Below are positions 18,921 through 28,060 of a stretch of DNA of 64,000 nt, one piece after another. Source of the DNA: VFZN01 sp963709325 (GTDB lineage Bacteria > Acidobacteriota > Vicinamibacteria > Vicinamibacterales > UBA2999); contig CAVPVV010000001.1 of assembly GCA_963709325.1 (NCBI GenBank), positions 1,226,820-1,290,819 on the forward strand. The letters are read 5' to 3'. The notes below the pieces were generated by a model. The model saw only the letters and a program-made list of their open reading frames with translations. It ran no database searches and was not told the origin of the DNA. The first letter of the stretch is position 1. Every line of letters starts with the position of its first letter. The position numbers were made by a program, and so were the translations under genes.

Positions 18921-20204
18921 ATGCGTCGCACGCTCGTGGCGCTGGCTCTCGTGGCGGCCGCCGGCGTCGTGGGAGCGCTGGCTTACGCCTCCTATTCCAC
19001 CGAACAGGAGTTCGTCCGCCTCGTGGCGAGCGGGGACGAGGCGGCCGAGGCAGGGCGGGTGTTCGAATCCCTCGAAGCCTACAGCGGCGCCCTGGCGCTG
19101 GTCCCCGACGCGGTAGTCGCCTACCTGAAGCGGGGCCGGGTCTATCAGCTCCAAGGCGAATCCGAGGCCGCGCTTCGGGACCTCCGGCGCGCCGCGGAAC
19201 TGGACCCGTCGTCCACCCGCCCGCTCGAGTGGCTTGGCGACATCAGCCTCGACCTGGACCGCGTCGATCGCGCGGCGGAGTACTTTCAGCGTTACGTCGC
19301 GCTCGATGACCGCAACGCCCGCGTCCTCTACAAGCTGGCGGTGGCGAGGTATCGCGCGGGCGCGGCCGCTGACGCGCTGACGGCGCTCGACCAGGCACTG
19401 GCGCTCGATCCGGCGCTGGGCGACGCGCGATTTCTGCGCGGCCTCTGCCTGCGCGACCTGGGACAACCACAGGAGGCGCGGAAGGCGCTCGAAACGGTCG
19501 TCACGGCGTCGCCGGGGGCTTCCGGTCCACGCGAAGCCCTGGCCGAGGTCTACGCCAGCCTGGGAGAGCACCAGCGCGCCATCGACATGCTGGAAGCCGT
19601 AAGCGCGCTGGACCCTTCCCGGGCGGAGCCGCTGATCGTGGTGGGCCTGGCCTACGCCAGCAGCGGTCGCGATACGCAGGCGATCCAGACGCTGACGAAA
19701 GCCGTCGAGCGCTTTCCGGACTCGCCGCGCAGCTATGCCGCGCTGGGCCGCGTCTGGATGGGCATTGCCGAACGGCGCGGCGACTCGGCTGCTCTGTCCA
19801 AAGCTGTCGAGGCGCTGACGGAGGCCGCTCAGCACGCTACCAACACCAGCGCGGCGCTGAGCGACCTGGGCCGGGCGCTCACGCTGAGCGGAGACGTGGC
19901 CGGCGCCGAACGCGCGTTGCGCCAGGCTGTGACGCGATTGCCGGTCTCGAACGATGCCTTCCTGCGACTTGCGGCGGTTACCGAGCGGCAGCGGCGGTTA
20001 CCCGAAGCGCGCGACGCACTGTTGCAGTACGCCGCGCTCGTCGGTGATCGCGAGCCGATGACATCGATCGCGACGCACATCGCCGAGCTGTCGCTGCAGA
20101 TGGGCGAACCACTGCTGGCGGCGCGGTGGATCGATCGGGCGATCGACGAGGGCGGCCCGACGCCTGCCCTGCTGGAGCTCAAGGCTCGAGCCGGTGTTCC
20201 TTGA
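18921..20204 (+). CDS. Membrane-anchored tetratricopeptide repeat protein
   Basis: 427 aa from the ATG at 18921. An N-terminal hydrophobic segment (VALALVAAAGVVGALAYA) acts as signal or anchor. It is followed by roughly ten TPR units from residue 35 to the end, for example GRVFESLEAYSGALALVPDA, YLKRGRVYQLQGESEAALRD and YASLGEHQRAIDMLEAVSAL. TPR arrays are protein-binding scaffolds. It is divergent from the ECF sigma/anti-sigma pair. No catalytic domain is seen, so its partner is unknown. Confidence 0.75.
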   Translation: MRRTLVALALVAAAGVVGALAYASYSTEQEFVRLVASGDEAAEAGRVFESLEAYSGALALVPDAVVAYLKRGRVYQLQGESEAALRDLRRAAELDPSSTRPLEWLGDISLDLDRVDRAAEYFQRYVALDDRNARVLYKLAVARYRAGAAADALTALDQALALDPALGDARFLRGLCLRDLGQPQEARKALETVVTASPGASGPREALAEVYASLGEHQRAIDMLEAVSALDPSRAEPLIVVGLAYASSGRDTQAIQTLTKAVERFPDSPRSYAALGRVWMGIAERRGDSAALSKAVEALTEAAQHATNTSAALSDLGRALTLSGDVAGAERALRQAVTRLPVSNDAFLRLAAVTERQRRLPEARDALLQYAALVGDREPMTSIATHIAELSLQMGEPLLAARWIDRAIDEGGPTPALLELKARAGVP

Positions 20205-20245
20205 TTCCTTCTTGATTCCTTCTCCCTGTTGCGTCCTTTCCTTCT

Positions 20246-20280
20246 TGCCTTCTGCCTTCTGCCTTGTGCCTTGTGCCTTC
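20246..20280. repeat. Five tandem heptamers TGCCTTC/G
   Basis: Five consecutive 7-bp units, TGCCTTC twice, TGCCTTG twice and TGCCTTC once, lie between the TPR gene and the sigma-54 activator. They are preceded by two copies of TTGATTCCTTCT (20201-20222 region). This is the longest of three such intergenic arrays in the window. Confidence 0.85.
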
Positions 20281-20301
20281 GGCCTTTCGCCGTGACGTCC
20301 G

Positions 20302-22596
20302 CTAACCAGGTGTTTTGAGCCCCAGGCGGGTCACCAGCTTCGCCAGTCCCTGCCGCGAGACCCCGAGGTCCCGAGCCGCGAGCGCCTGCCGGCCGTCGGC
20401 GCGGGCCAGGGCCGCACGCACGAACCGGGTCTCGAACTCCCTGCGCGCCGCGGCGAGCGAGCACGCATCACCCAGGGCCGCGGTTCGACCGATGTGCGCG
20501 GGCAATTGAGCCGCCGAAATCTGCCCGCGCGCGGCGCTCGATACGATCAGGGACGCGAGCACGTTCTGCAACTCGCGCACGTTGCCCGGCCAGTCGTAGC
20601 GCCCGAGCGCGGCCATCGCTACTGGCGACAGCGCTGCGCGACTGCCGGTTCGCGACACGAGCCCCTGCCAGATGTGGCGCACGAGCGATGGCAAATCCTC
20701 CAGCCGCTCGCGCAGCGGAGGAATCGTCAGCCGCACGACGTCGAGCCGGTAACGCAGGTCGCGGCGGAACCGTCCTGCCTGCGACTCCTCTGCCAGCGGC
20801 TTGTTCGTCGCCGCGACAACCCGTGTGTCGATCGGGCGCACGTGGGACTCGCCGAGGCGGCGGACTTCGTGTTCCTGGAGCACGCGCAGCAGCTTGGCCT
20901 GGACGCGCGTCGACAGCTCCGAGACTTCGTCGAGGAACAACGTCCCGCCCGTCGCCTCCTCGAAGAGCCCGGTCCGCTCGGCCACGGCTCCCGTGAACGC
21001 GCCCTTCGCGTGCCCGAAGAGCTCGGCCTCGGCGAGGTCCTCGCCGAGCGCCGCGCAGTTGAGCGCGCAGAAACGGCGCTGCCGGCGCGGGCTCATCCGG
21101 TGAATGGCTCGAGCGACGAGCTCCTTGCCGCTGCCGCTCTCGCCTTCGATCAGCACCGGAAAGGGCGATTGCGCCGCACGCGCGACCGCGGTACGCAGCT
21201 GCCCCATCGCCTCGCTGTCGCCGACCAGTTCCGGTATCTCTGGGGCATCGGTCCGGATGCGGGCGCGCTCGAGCGAGCCCTGCACCGCCGGTGCGATGGC
21301 CGCCGCAGCGACAGTCATGAGACCGTCAGCGTCGGTCAGCCGGACTGGCATCTCCGCTGACCAGCGGCATCGCAGCGCGCCGATGACCGACCCTCCGTAG
21401 CGGATCGGCCATGCCGCCTCGTTCGGCGGACGATCGGCGCTCGGCAGACACGCAGCTCCAGTGGCAACGACCTTGTCCGCGACCGATGCGTCCGCAGGCA
21501 GCACACCGGCCTGAGCGATTACCCTCGACACCCCCCGTTCGAAGCCGACGCACGCCAGTCCCGACGCCGCGATCCGATCGCGCACCAGCGCCACTACCCG
21601 CGCAACGGCCGTCTCTTCGTCGTCGATCGACTGACAGAGCTCCAGCACCCGAAGAAAATCATCGGCGAGCGCGCGCTCGCCTCGTTGCGGCTGTTCGATC
21701 TCGCCGATGCGCCGCCGGGCCTGTTCGACGCGCGCCTCGACGGGTGCGGGGCGCGGACTGTCGACATCCGGCAACGCCGCGCGGGCCTCGAGCACTCGCC
21801 CCTGCGCGGCCAGCGTCATCGACAGCGCGGCGCGGGCTGTGTCCTCTGATTCGATCGACGGCGCGAGCATCAGTGCCCAGCGAGCAGCGGCCGCGGCTTC
21901 CTCGTCCGCGCCGCCTTCGCCCGCGGAGCGACACCACGCGTCATCGGCCAGCGATTCCGAAGAACGCGCGGTATCGGCCGGCCAGCTGTCACCGGCGCCC
22001 TCGTGAATCATCGACGGCGCCGCGATCAGGCGCAGTGGCGAGCGCAACGCCCGCGTGGCACCTCTGATGACGAGATGAGGACGCGTATCCCGCCGGGCGA
22101 GTCGAAGGAGGCTCAGTGCGCCGGACGCGGTCACCTGGCCATCGCAGGTGAGCACGACCAGCGATCGATCGGCCAGCCATCGCGGCCAGCGCCAGTGATT
22201 GCCACGAAGCACCTCGCCCAATACGCCCACCGCCACCGGGACGAACCCCGCCAGGCGTGCTTCGCGCGCGATGTCGAGCGTCGCACGTCGCCAGCTCGCC
22301 TCGTCGTCGGCCGCCACGTCCAGAGCGCGAGGACATCCATCGCGGGCGTCCTCGAGCGCGGCACGCACCGAGTCGATCGGCACGGCTGCGGCCGCGGTAA
22401 CGTCCGGTACGCGCGCCCACGCTTCGACGAAGACGCGGGCAGAACGCGGCCCCGAGTCGATGAGCCGCCAGGAGCCGCGTGTGCTGTACGGCGGTTTCCC
22501 CGTCGGCCGGGTGAACATCCTGAGCCGGACTGGCAGTCCAGTCGCGAGATCGAGGGCGGAGCCCTCACCACTGAGGAAGCGATCGAGGAGCAGCAT
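20302..22596 (-). CDS. Sigma-54-dependent transcriptional activator with GAF-like domain
   Basis: 764 aa from the ATG at 22596 (MLLLDRFLSGEG). Residues 1 to about 300 are an unassigned region; a GAF-like domain spans about 300-440. The AAA+ domain has LIEGESGSGKELVAR (Walker A), HAKGAFTGAVAER (the GAFTGA loop that contacts sigma-54), GGTLFLDEV (Walker B), RFRRDLRYRLDV and the YDWPGNVRELQN sensor segment. A Fis-type helix-turn-helix closes the protein (RQALAARDLGVSRQGLAKLV). No receiver domain is seen, so it is probably driven by a ligand or partner. The frame stays open into antisense aroC, which is not coding. Confidence 0.85.
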   Translation of the reverse strand: MLLLDRFLSGEGSALDLATGLPVRLRMFTRPTGKPPYSTRGSWRLIDSGPRSARVFVEAWARVPDVTAAAAVPIDSVRAALEDARDGCPRALDVAADDEASWRRATLDIAREARLAGFVPVAVGVLGEVLRGNHWRWPRWLADRSLVVLTCDGQVTASGALSLLRLARRDTRPHLVIRGATRALRSPLRLIAAPSMIHEGAGDSWPADTARSSESLADDAWCRSAGEGGADEEAAAAARWALMLAPSIESEDTARAALSMTLAAQGRVLEARAALPDVDSPRPAPVEARVEQARRRIGEIEQPQRGERALADDFLRVLELCQSIDDEETAVARVVALVRDRIAASGLACVGFERGVSRVIAQAGVLPADASVADKVVATGAACLPSADRPPNEAAWPIRYGGSVIGALRCRWSAEMPVRLTDADGLMTVAAAAIAPAVQGSLERARIRTDAPEIPELVGDSEAMGQLRTAVARAAQSPFPVLIEGESGSGKELVARAIHRMSPRRQRRFCALNCAALGEDLAEAELFGHAKGAFTGAVAERTGLFEEATGGTLFLDEVSELSTRVQAKLLRVLQEHEVRRLGESHVRPIDTRVVAATNKPLAEESQAGRFRRDLRYRLDVVRLTIPPLRERLEDLPSLVRHIWQGLVSRTGSRAALSPVAMAALGRYDWPGNVRELQNVLASLIVSSAARGQISAAQLPAHIGRTAALGDACSLAAARREFETRFVRAALARADGRQALAARDLGVSRQGLAKLVTRLGLKTPG

Positions 22597-22707
22597 GCCG
22601 GGTCTTGCTGCAACGTCGTCTCCGCGTCGCTCGTCGTGATGTATCAACGACTTAGCACCGTCGCCTCGACCGGTAGTCGCAGAAAGTTCGGATAGAATTT
22701 GGAACCG

Positions 22708-23934
22708 ATGCTTCGTTTTTTGACCGCTGGTGAATCGCACGGCCAGGGTCTCGTGATCATCGTCGAGGGCCTTCCCTCCGGGCTGCGCGTCGACGTCGAC
22801 GCGATGACGTCGGACCTGCGGCAGCGGCAGGGCGGATACGGCCGCGGACGCCGGATGGCTATCGAGTCCGATCGCGCCGAAATTCTTGGCGGCGTGCGCC
22901 GCGGCCGGACCACCGGCGCGCCAGTGGCGATGCTGATTCGGAACCGCGACTGGACGAACTGGCAGGCGACCATGCACGTCGAGCCGGAGGCGCCGGAGGG
23001 ATCGACCGGCGCGAAGCGGGCCGCGGTAGTCCGACCGCGCCCTGGTCATGCCGATCTCGCGGGCGCCCTCAAATACGAACTCGACGACATTCGGGACGTG
23101 CTCGAGCGTGCGAGCGCGCGAGAGACGGCGGCTCGCGTCGCTGCCGGAGCGCTGGCCCGGCAACTGCTCGCGGCCGCCGGCATCGAGGTCGCGAGTCACG
23201 TGCTCCGGATCGGTGACGCCGGGTTGACGGACACAGCTCCCGTCGCGTTCGAGCGCGTACGCGCCATCCCGGCGGAATCGCAGCTGCGCTGCGTCGATCC
23301 CGGCGCCGAAGCCGCGATGATCGCGGTGATCGACGCTGCGAAAGCGGCTGGCGACACGGTGGGCGGCGCATTCGAGGTCGTGGCCCACGGCGTGCCACCC
23401 GGCCTCGGCAGTCACGTGCATTGGGATCGGAAGCTGGACGGCCGGCTGGCCCAGGCGGTGATGTCCATCCACGCGATCAAGGCCGTCGCGATCGGCGAGG
23501 GCGTCGAAGGCGCCCATCGTCCCGGCTCGCGCGTGCACGACGAAATCGTGATGCAGGCGCAGCCTGACGGCAGCGCCCGCCTGGTCCGGCCGACGAATCG
23601 AGCCGGCGGGCTGGAAGGCGGCGTTACAACCGGCGAAGAGGTTCGCGTTACCGGCTACATGAAGCCGATCTCGACCTTGATGAAGCCGCTCCGATCCGTC
23701 GATCTGACGAGCCTCGAAGAGGCGCCGGCGGCTATCGAGCGGAGCGATGTCTGCGCCGTGCCGGCCGCGGCGGTGGTCGGCGAGGCGATGGTCGCGTGGG
23801 TACTCGCTGACGCGCTCGTCGAGCGGTTCGGCGGCGACTCGGTACGTCAGCTCCGCGCCCATGTGGAAGACGCCGCGGCGCGGATCGCCGCGCGCCTCCA
23901 GCGTCCCGCCCGTCCGGTGTCGCAGTCCGCATGA
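22708..23934 (+). CDS. aroC: Chorismate synthase
   Basis: 408 aa from the ATG at 22708; the family begins MLRFLTAGESHGQ. Further motifs are RGRTTGAPVAMLIRN, RPRPGHADLAGALKY near residue 115 and RASARETAARVAAGALA near 140. It converts EPSP to chorismate using reduced FMN. It is separated from the attenuated aromatic operon by 10 kb and lies at the head of a plus-strand housekeeping operon, so its control differs from that of trp. It overlaps def as ATGA. Confidence 0.96.
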   Translation: MLRFLTAGESHGQGLVIIVEGLPSGLRVDVDAMTSDLRQRQGGYGRGRRMAIESDRAEILGGVRRGRTTGAPVAMLIRNRDWTNWQATMHVEPEAPEGSTGAKRAAVVRPRPGHADLAGALKYELDDIRDVLERASARETAARVAAGALARQLLAAAGIEVASHVLRIGDAGLTDTAPVAFERVRAIPAESQLRCVDPGAEAAMIAVIDAAKAAGDTVGGAFEVVAHGVPPGLGSHVHWDRKLDGRLAQAVMSIHAIKAVAIGEGVEGAHRPGSRVHDEIVMQAQPDGSARLVRPTNRAGGLEGGVTTGEEVRVTGYMKPISTLMKPLRSVDLTSLEEAPAAIERSDVCAVPAAAVVGEAMVAWVLADALVERFGGDSVRQLRAHVEDAAARIAARLQRPARPVSQSA

Positions 23935-24440
23935 TTCGGCCGATCCTGCGCCTTGGCGAGACGGTGCTGCAGCAGCCGTCGGCGCCGGTGAGTGCCATCA
24001 CGCCGGAGATCGCGGTGCTCATCGACGACATGATCGAAACCATGTACGCGGCGCCGGGCATCGGACTGGCGGCGCCTCAGATCGGTGTGCCGCTGCGGAT
24101 CTTCGTCGTCGATCTGTCGGTGGGCCGCGATCCGAATGCGCTCCACACGATGGTGAATCCCGAGTGGGTGGAGCGTGACGGCATGCAGCTCGAAGAGGAA
24201 GGCTGCCTCTCCCTTCCAGGGTTCACCGCTACCGTGCCCCGCCCCGCGCACGCCATCGTCAAGGGACTCGACCGCAACGGTGAGCCGCACACCGTCGAGG
24301 GGGCGGCGCTGCTTGCCCGAGCGCTGCAACACGAAATGGATCACCTCGACGGTTGCCTGTTCGTGGACCGGCTCCGCGGCATCAAGCGCGACATGATCGT
24401 GCGCAAGATCAAGAAGCTGGCCCGCGCCGGCAAGTGGTAG
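23931..24440 (+). CDS. def: Peptide deformylase
   Basis: 169 aa. All three deformylase motifs are present: GIGLAAPQIG near residue 45, EEGCLSLPG near 88 (metal-binding Cys) and QHEMDHLDG near 131 (two metal-binding His and catalytic Glu). It removes the formyl group from nascent chains. It is coupled to fmt, which adds the formyl group to initiator tRNA. A GTG one base into its TAG stop (TAGTG, 24438-24442) is the likely fmt start. Confidence 0.96.
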   Translation: MIRPILRLGETVLQQPSAPVSAITPEIAVLIDDMIETMYAAPGIGLAAPQIGVPLRIFVVDLSVGRDPNALHTMVNPEWVERDGMQLEEEGCLSLPGFTATVPRPAHAIVKGLDRNGEPHTVEGAALLARALQHEMDHLDGCLFVDRLRGIKRDMIVRKIKKLARAGKW

Positions 24441-25383
24441 TGCACGTCGCATCGTTTTCGGAACACCGGCGTTTGCCGTCCCGACACTGCGGGCGATTCT
24501 CGCTTCGTCGCACCAGGTCGTGGTCGCCGTCACCCAGCCAGACCGGCCGCGCGGGCGCGGTCAGCGCGTCACGATTGGGCCGGTGAAGGCGGTCGCGCTC
24601 GAGTACGGCGTTCCGGTCGAGCAGCCTGAGAAGCTGACCCCCGAACCCTGGCAATCAACCCTCGCGGCATATGAGGCGGATATCGGGGTCGTCGCCGCCT
24701 ACGGCAAGATCCTTCCGGAGTGGCTGCTGGCGGTTCCGCCGCGCGGTTTCATCAACGTGCATGCATCGCTCCTGCCGAGGTACCGGGGCGCGTCGCCGAT
24801 TCACCGGGCCGTCATGAACGGAGATCCGGTGACCGGGGTGACGATCATGCGTGTCGTCAAGGCGCTCGACGCCGGTGCAATGCTGGCCACGGTGACGGTG
24901 CCGGTTGGACCCGAGGACCGAACCGATCAGATCGAGGCAACGCTTGCCGAGCGAGGGGCTCGCCTGCTGGTCGAGACGCTGGATCGTCTTGCGGTTGGCT
25001 CGATACCCGAGGTTGGGCAAGATGAGGCCCTGGTCAGCTACGCGCCGCGGCTGACGAAGGACGAAGGCCTCGTCGACTGGTCGCGATCCGCGCGTGCCAT
25101 TCACGACCAGATTCGAGGGCTGCATCCGTGGCCCCACGCGTTCACGTTCGGGCCGCGCGGGCGGCTGATCCTGCATCGCTCCCGGGTCGCTGCCGGTCAT
25201 GCCGGCGGTGCGCCTCCCGGCACGATCCTGCTCGGGATCACGCCTGAGGCCGTCAGCGTCGCGACTGGCGATGGTGTCGTCGAGCTTCTGGAGTTGCAGG
25301 CCGAGGGTGGCAAGGTGCTGGCGGCTCGCGACTTCCTCGCCGGGCATCCGTTGGCGGCCGGCGAACGTCTGGGGACGCCGTGA
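24440..25383 (+). CDS. fmt: Methionyl-tRNA formyltransferase, apparent one-base deletion near the start
   Basis: From about 24460 on, the frame encodes GTPAFAVPTLRAILASSHQV, then TQPDRPRGRG, NVHASLLPRYRGASPIHRA (catalytic Asn-His plus SLLPRYRG) and a C-terminal OB-like domain. This is typical of Fmt. No ATG, GTG or TTG lies in this frame between an in-frame TGA at 24394 and 24460. GTG at 24440, overlapping the def stop, is out of frame by one base. Adding one T to the TTTT run at 24454-24457 would give GTG-start MHVASFFGTPAFAV, matching the family length. I read this as a frameshift (real or sequencing). GTG at 24520 would lose the formyl-folate domain's first strand. Confidence 0.85.
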
Positions 25384-26663
25384 TCGCCCCGGCGCGCCAG
25401 GCCGCGTTCGCCGCCCTGAGCGCCCACGAGGTGAGAGGCACCGATCTCCCCGCGGCGTTGTCGTCCGCACGGGCACCGCTCGAGGATTCGCGCGATCAGG
25501 GACTTCTCACCGAGCTCGTGACCGGTGTCGTTCGGATGCGCCTGGCTATCGACTACCAGCTCGCGCTTCGGCTCTCGCGACGGTTCGAAAAGCTCGACCC
25601 CGACGTGCGCACCACGCTGCGCCTCGGTGCTTTCCAGCTGCTCTATCTCGACCGGCTTCCTCCATCAGCGGTGGTGAACGACGCTGTCGCCTTGACCCGG
25701 AAGGCGGCCAAGACGAGCGCCAGCGGACTCGTCAACGCGGTGTTGCGCGCTCTCGCTCGCGAACGCCAGCACCTGGCGTGGCCGGATTCGCCGCTGAGCA
25801 CAGCGCTCTCCGTCCGGCACTCTCATCCGGAGTGGCTCGTCCGCCGCTGGCTCGACCGATACGGCGCAGCCGCGACCGAGCAATGGCTGACGTTCAACAA
25901 CCAGGCGCCGCGTCTTTGTCTGGCAGTCAATCGTCTCAAGGCGACTCGCGACGATCTGGCCGCGCGCCTGGCAAGCGAAGGCGTGCGGACCGAGGCGACG
26001 ACTCGCTCACCGCATGGGCTGCATGTGCTGGCCGGCGCGCCGCTGTCAACGCCGTCGTTCCGCGAGGGCTGGTTCACCGTGCAGGACGAGGCGTCCCAGC
26101 TGATTGCGGATCTTGGCGAGCTCCGCCAGGCCGGACGGGTACTCGATCTCTGCGCCTCACCTGGTGGCAAGACAATGGCGCTCGCGACCAGGGTCGGGGC
26201 GGGTGGGCTGCTGGCCGCCAGCGATGTCCGGCCGCGGCGCATCCGATTACTTCGCGAGACGCTGGCCCGCCTGGAGGTGCCGGCCGCCATCCTGCGGGTG
26301 CCGGCAACTGGAAGCCTCCCCTTTGCTGATGGCGTGTTCGACTTCGTGCTGGTGGACGCCCCGTGCTCGGGCCTGGGCACCGTCCGGCGCGACCCCGATA
26401 TCCGGTGGGCGCGAACAGCAGATGACCTGCCGCGACTGGCCGCCGGGCAGCTCGAGCTCCTCCGCAGAGCGAGCGCGGTCGTTGCTGCCGATGGCACGCT
26501 GGTGTACGCCACGTGTTCGAGTGAGCCCGACGAAAACGACGCGGTCGTGGAGGCCTTCCTGGCCGAGGCGCCCGGTTTCCGCCTCCGGCACACCCACTGG
26601 ACGACCCCGTCCGCCGACCGGCTGGAGGCCTTCTACGGGGCCGTCCTCGCCCGGAACGTGTAG
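25380..26663 (+). CDS. rsmB: 16S rRNA (cytosine-C5)-methyltransferase RsmB/Sun
   Basis: 427 aa from a GTG that overlaps the fmt stop. Residues 1 to about 145 form the NusB-like RNA-binding domain (RDQGLLTELVTGVVRMRLAI, PSAVVNDAVALTRK). The methyltransferase has VQDEASQLIADL, LDLCASPGGKTMALA (SAM site), DAPCSGLGTVRRDPDIRW and the catalytic-Cys motif YATCSSEPDEND. It methylates C967 (E. coli numbering) of 16S rRNA. The def-fmt-rsmB order is conserved in many bacteria. Confidence 0.94.
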   Translation: MIAPARQAAFAALSAHEVRGTDLPAALSSARAPLEDSRDQGLLTELVTGVVRMRLAIDYQLALRLSRRFEKLDPDVRTTLRLGAFQLLYLDRLPPSAVVNDAVALTRKAAKTSASGLVNAVLRALARERQHLAWPDSPLSTALSVRHSHPEWLVRRWLDRYGAAATEQWLTFNNQAPRLCLAVNRLKATRDDLAARLASEGVRTEATTRSPHGLHVLAGAPLSTPSFREGWFTVQDEASQLIADLGELRQAGRVLDLCASPGGKTMALATRVGAGGLLAASDVRPRRIRLLRETLARLEVPAAILRVPATGSLPFADGVFDFVLVDAPCSGLGTVRRDPDIRWARTADDLPRLAAGQLELLRRASAVVAADGTLVYATCSSEPDENDAVVEAFLAEAPGFRLRHTHWTTPSADRLEAFYGAVLARNV

Positions 26664-26681
26664 TAGCATAGGGGTTTCCGA

Positions 26682-27404
26682 ATGGCCCTATCGGCGAGAG
26701 TGTGGACCGCAGGCAAGGTGCTGCTGCTCGGGGGCGCCTTGGCGACCACCTTCGTCATCTTCGCGATAGTCGCTGCCCGCGTTGCGGTGCGCGCCCGTGA
26801 CGTCTCGGTGCCCAGCCTGATCGGCCGGACGCTGGCGGAGGCGACGGTGACGGCCAGCGCCCTCGAACTGCGTTTGAACCTGGAAGAGGCCCGCCGCCCC
26901 GACGCCCAGGTTCCAGCTGAACACGTGCTCGGGCAGGAGCCGCCAGCTGGCTCGTCCTCCCGCCGCCAGCGCAGCATCCGCGTCTGGCTGAGCAGCGGTC
27001 CACGCATTGCCCGCGCGCCGAACCTGGTCGGCGAGTCCCAGCGTGCCGCCGAGATCCGCATCGTGCAGGATGGCCTGCAGGCGGGACCAGTCGCGGAGAT
27101 TCGTTCGAACGTGTATCCGCCGGACGTCGTGGTTGCGCAGGATCCGTCACCAGGTGTCCAGACCGGCGAGGTCCGGCTCCTCGTCAATCGCGGCGAGGAT
27201 CGCGCCTCGTACGTGATGCCCGACCTGATTGGCGTCAATGGCGACCGCGCCTCCGACCTGCTCCGCAGCCAGGGATTTCGCGTGTCGGTCACGGCCCAGG
27301 CCGCGGCCAGCGGGCTTCCGCCCGGCGTCGTGACCCGCCAGTCGCCGCCCGGCGGTTACCAGGTGCATCCCGGTGACGCCATCAGCATCGAGGTGAGCCC
27401 ATGA
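26682..27404 (+). CDS. Membrane-anchored PASTA-domain protein
   Basis: 240 aa. One N-terminal membrane segment (VLLLGGALATTFVIFAIVAA) is followed by three PASTA repeats: VSVPSLIGRTLAEATVTA, APNLVGESQRAAEIRIV and VMPDLIGVNGDRASDLL, each ending in a P-G-I-V/L type strand. PASTA domains bind peptidoglycan or muropeptides, usually at the end of PknB kinases or PBPs. Here they stand alone without kinase or transpeptidase. It lies between rsmB and rpe in the housekeeping operon, with a 4-bp overlap to rpe. A wall-linked scaffold role is inference. Confidence 0.85.
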   Translation: MALSARVWTAGKVLLLGGALATTFVIFAIVAARVAVRARDVSVPSLIGRTLAEATVTASALELRLNLEEARRPDAQVPAEHVLGQEPPAGSSSRRQRSIRVWLSSGPRIARAPNLVGESQRAAEIRIVQDGLQAGPVAEIRSNVYPPDVVVAQDPSPGVQTGEVRLLVNRGEDRASYVMPDLIGVNGDRASDLLRSQGFRVSVTAQAAASGLPPGVVTRQSPPGGYQVHPGDAISIEVSP

Positions 27405-28060
27405 GCGTCCAGCTGGCTCCGTCGATCCTGTCCGCGGACTTCGCCCATCTCGCGCGCGACATCGCGGCAGCCGAGGCCGGGGGCGCCGACCTGATTCATG
27501 TCGACGTGATGGACGGCCACTTCGTACCGAACATCACGATCGGTCCGCCGGTCGTCCGCGCCGTCAAGAAGGTCGCGAACCGTCCGCTCGACGTGCACCT
27601 GATGATCGAGGAACCCGACCGCTACCTCGACGCGTTCGTCGAGGCTGGCGCGTCGATGGTATCGGTCCACGTCGAAGTCCTGCCCCATCTCCATCGAACC
27701 ATCGATGCGATCAAGCGTCTTGGCGCCCGGGCCGGCGTCGTGCTGAACCCGTCCACGCCCGTATCGGCGCTCGAGGAGGTTGCCGGCGACCTCGACTACG
27801 TCCTCGTGATGTCGGTGAACCCGGGGTTCGGCGGACAGCGCTTCATCCCGCACAGCCTCGACAAAATCCGCCGCGTCCGCGCGTTGCTGGATCGCAGCGG
27901 CAGCACCGCCCCAATCGAAGTTGACGGCGGAGTCGATCTCACGACGATCCGCGCCGTGGTTGACGCGGGCGCGAGCATCCTCGTCGCCGGCAACGCCGTG
28001 TTCGGAGGCGGCGATCCCGCCGGCGCGGTCCGGGCGCTCCGCGAGGCGGCCACCCGATGA
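27401..28060 (+). CDS. rpe: Ribulose-phosphate 3-epimerase
   Basis: 219 aa TIM barrel. Family motifs: APSILSADFAHLARDI, LIHVDVMDGHFVPNITIG, LDVHLMIEEPDRYLDAF, VMSVNPGFGGQRFIP and EVDGGVDLTTIRAVVDAG. The two catalytic Asp and the metal-binding His residues are present. It interconverts ribulose-5-phosphate and xylulose-5-phosphate in the pentose phosphate pathway. It overlaps both neighbours by 4 bp. Confidence 0.96.
   Translation: MSVQLAPSILSADFAHLARDIAAAEAGGADLIHVDVMDGHFVPNITIGPPVVRAVKKVANRPLDVHLMIEEPDRYLDAFVEAGASMVSVHVEVLPHLHRTIDAIKRLGARAGVVLNPSTPVSALEEVAGDLDYVLVMSVNPGFGGQRFIPHSLDKIRRVRALLDRSGSTAPIEVDGGVDLTTIRAVVDAGASILVAGNAVFGGGDPAGAVRALREAATR

Noticed and set aside
20201..20285. Heptamer arrays as a CRISPR array
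   Set aside because: Units are 7 bp with no spacers and no cas genes are present.
22597..23862. Upstream extension of the sigma-54 activator frame across aroC
   Set aside because: The added 420 codons are antisense to a clearly identified aroC. High GC keeps the frame open by chance.
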